Assembly (NCBI GenBank): GCA_021793595.1
Contig: JAJYSL010000218.1
Location: 1-7,221, forward strand
Length of the DNA: 7,221 nucleotides
Direction of reading: 5' to 3'
Origin: Acidobacteriota bacterium
Lineage (GTDB): Bacteria > Acidobacteriota > Terriglobia > Terriglobales > Acidobacteriaceae
Made by a program: the position numbers and the translations under genes. Within the stretch, counting starts at the first letter, position 1, and each line of letters opens with the position of its first letter. Below, in pieces: positions 6,580-7,221 of the stretch. Below the pieces are notes generated by a model, which saw only the letters and a list, made by a program, of their open reading frames with translations, had not been told where the DNA came from and made no database searches.

Positions 6580-7221
6580 ATGAGAAAGATGCCCTGCTTT
6601 GTTTCGATCGCAACAACAACTTTGGTAGCGGGCTCCCTATTCCCTACAGTTTCTCTGTCGGCCCAACGGTCCGGCAAGAACCCTCGAGCGTGGATGAACG
6701 ATGTACGCATCGGCGCCTATGGGCTGAGCGATTCGAATGCCGCCCAGATCATCCAGAAAGCAACCAGCAGTGGCGTCTACGGAATTGAAGTCGACAACGA
6801 CATCCCGGGCCGATATGAGAGCTTCGTCGATCCTACCGTCAAGCTTCAAGCCATTCGACAAGTCGCAAAGCTGGCTCACGAACATGGCAATCATGCCTTT
6901 GTCTACATCGCGGGGTTCGAGTGCATCACAGCCAACGCGGCCAACACTCCGCACTCCATGGCGAAGGATCACCCAACCTGGCTGCAGCGCAAGCGTTCGG
7001 GGGAACCAGCCATGTTCACCGCAAATGCTGCCTTCTGGATAAAAAAGGGCGATGAAGATGTTTGGGTAACGCCCTACGCCCCCGAATGGCGCAGAATTTA
7101 CATGCAGCGTGTTCGTCAGATCGCTGCCACCGGCATCGACGGCATTTACGTGGACATTCCCTACTGGATGACACATTTCACCGGATGGGAAAAAAGTTGG
7201 GCCAGCTTCGACGACTTAACC
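6580..7221 (+). CDS. Secreted TIM-barrel glycoside-hydrolase-like protein, 5' part only
   Basis: An ATG-started frame runs open for 214 codons to the window edge, so the C-terminus is missing. Residues 1-28 form a signal peptide (basic MRK, hydrophobic core, SLSA before Gln29), placing the protein outside the cytoplasm. The mature part alternates strand-like and helix-like segments: VRIGAYGLSD, a GIEVDND strand (68-74), a helix rich in Ala and Lys, HAFVYIAGFE, HPTWL (131-135) then GEP (141-143), and GIDGIYVDIPYW (185-196). This layout is typical of (beta/alpha)8 hydrolases, and Asp192 after the GIYV strand is a good candidate active-site residue. HPxWL-x5-GEP also occurs in the upstream GH36-like enzyme, and the distance from GEP to the strand-end Asp is similar (49 against 46 residues). 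I cannot name the family; hypothetical glycosyl hydrolase groups such as GHL6 or a clan GH-D relative are candidates. Substrate is unknown. Confidence 0.75.
   Translation, partial: MRKMPCFVSIATTTLVAGSLFPTVSLSAQRSGKNPRAWMNDVRIGAYGLSDSNAAQIIQKATSSGVYGIEVDNDIPGRYESFVDPTVKLQAIRQVAKLAHEHGNHAFVYIAGFECITANAANTPHSMAKDHPTWLQRKRSGEPAMFTANAAFWIKKGDEDVWVTPYAPEWRRIYMQRVRQIAATGIDGIYVDIPYWMTHFTGWEKSWASFDDLT

Noticed and set aside
6637..7176. 179-codon open frame on the minus strand over the third gene
   Set aside because: The + strand frame from 6580 has a ribosome binding site, a signal peptide and barrel motifs; the antisense peptide has no comparable features.
1..7221. CRISPR array, tRNA, rRNA, insertion sequence or attachment site
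   Set aside because: No regularly spaced repeats, cloverleaf, rRNA-like stretch, transposase motif or flanking terminal repeats were seen in reading the window.

Overview
The window reads as chromosomal DNA from an acidobacterium, most likely of the Terriglobia/Acidobacteriaceae type. The main reason is the large outer-membrane receptor in the middle. It has an N-terminal carboxypeptidase-regulatory-like domain, a plug with the NGQR...LDGV and SAEYGGG signatures, and an Oar-like beta-barrel ending in Phe, an architecture strongly expanded in Acidobacteriota. The taxonomic call rests on protein architecture and general style, not on a marker gene.

Layout, all on the + strand: (1) positions 1-120 may hold the 3' tail of an upstream gene, weakly supported, followed by about 110 bases of leader. 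(2) 231-2726 encodes a secreted GH36-like (alpha-galactosidase type) glycoside hydrolase with a C-terminal PKD domain. Its GTG start is chosen by a good ribosome binding site. (3) 2727-2924 is a 198-base gap with an inverted repeat right after the stop codon, a promoter candidate and a strong ribosome binding site. (4) 2925-6467 encodes the 1180-residue TonB-dependent receptor. (5) 6468-6579 is a short gap packed with hairpins: a 14-bp stem with a GAAA tetraloop and two mutually exclusive smaller stems just upstream. (6) 6580 to the window end holds the first 214 codons of a second secreted, TIM-barrel-like protein that continues past the window.

Taken together this looks like a small glycan-scavenging locus: a secreted enzyme removing alpha-linked sugars, an outer-membrane transporter, and a second secreted hydrolase-like protein sharing an HPxWL-x5-GEP motif with the first. 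No SusD-like lipoprotein, inner-membrane transporter or regulator is visible. The substrate is not determined by the sequence; alpha-galactoside is the best family-level guess. No CRISPR array, insertion sequence, tRNA or rRNA was seen. Nothing here clearly amounts to a new system. The least explained items are the third gene and the hairpin cluster in front of it.
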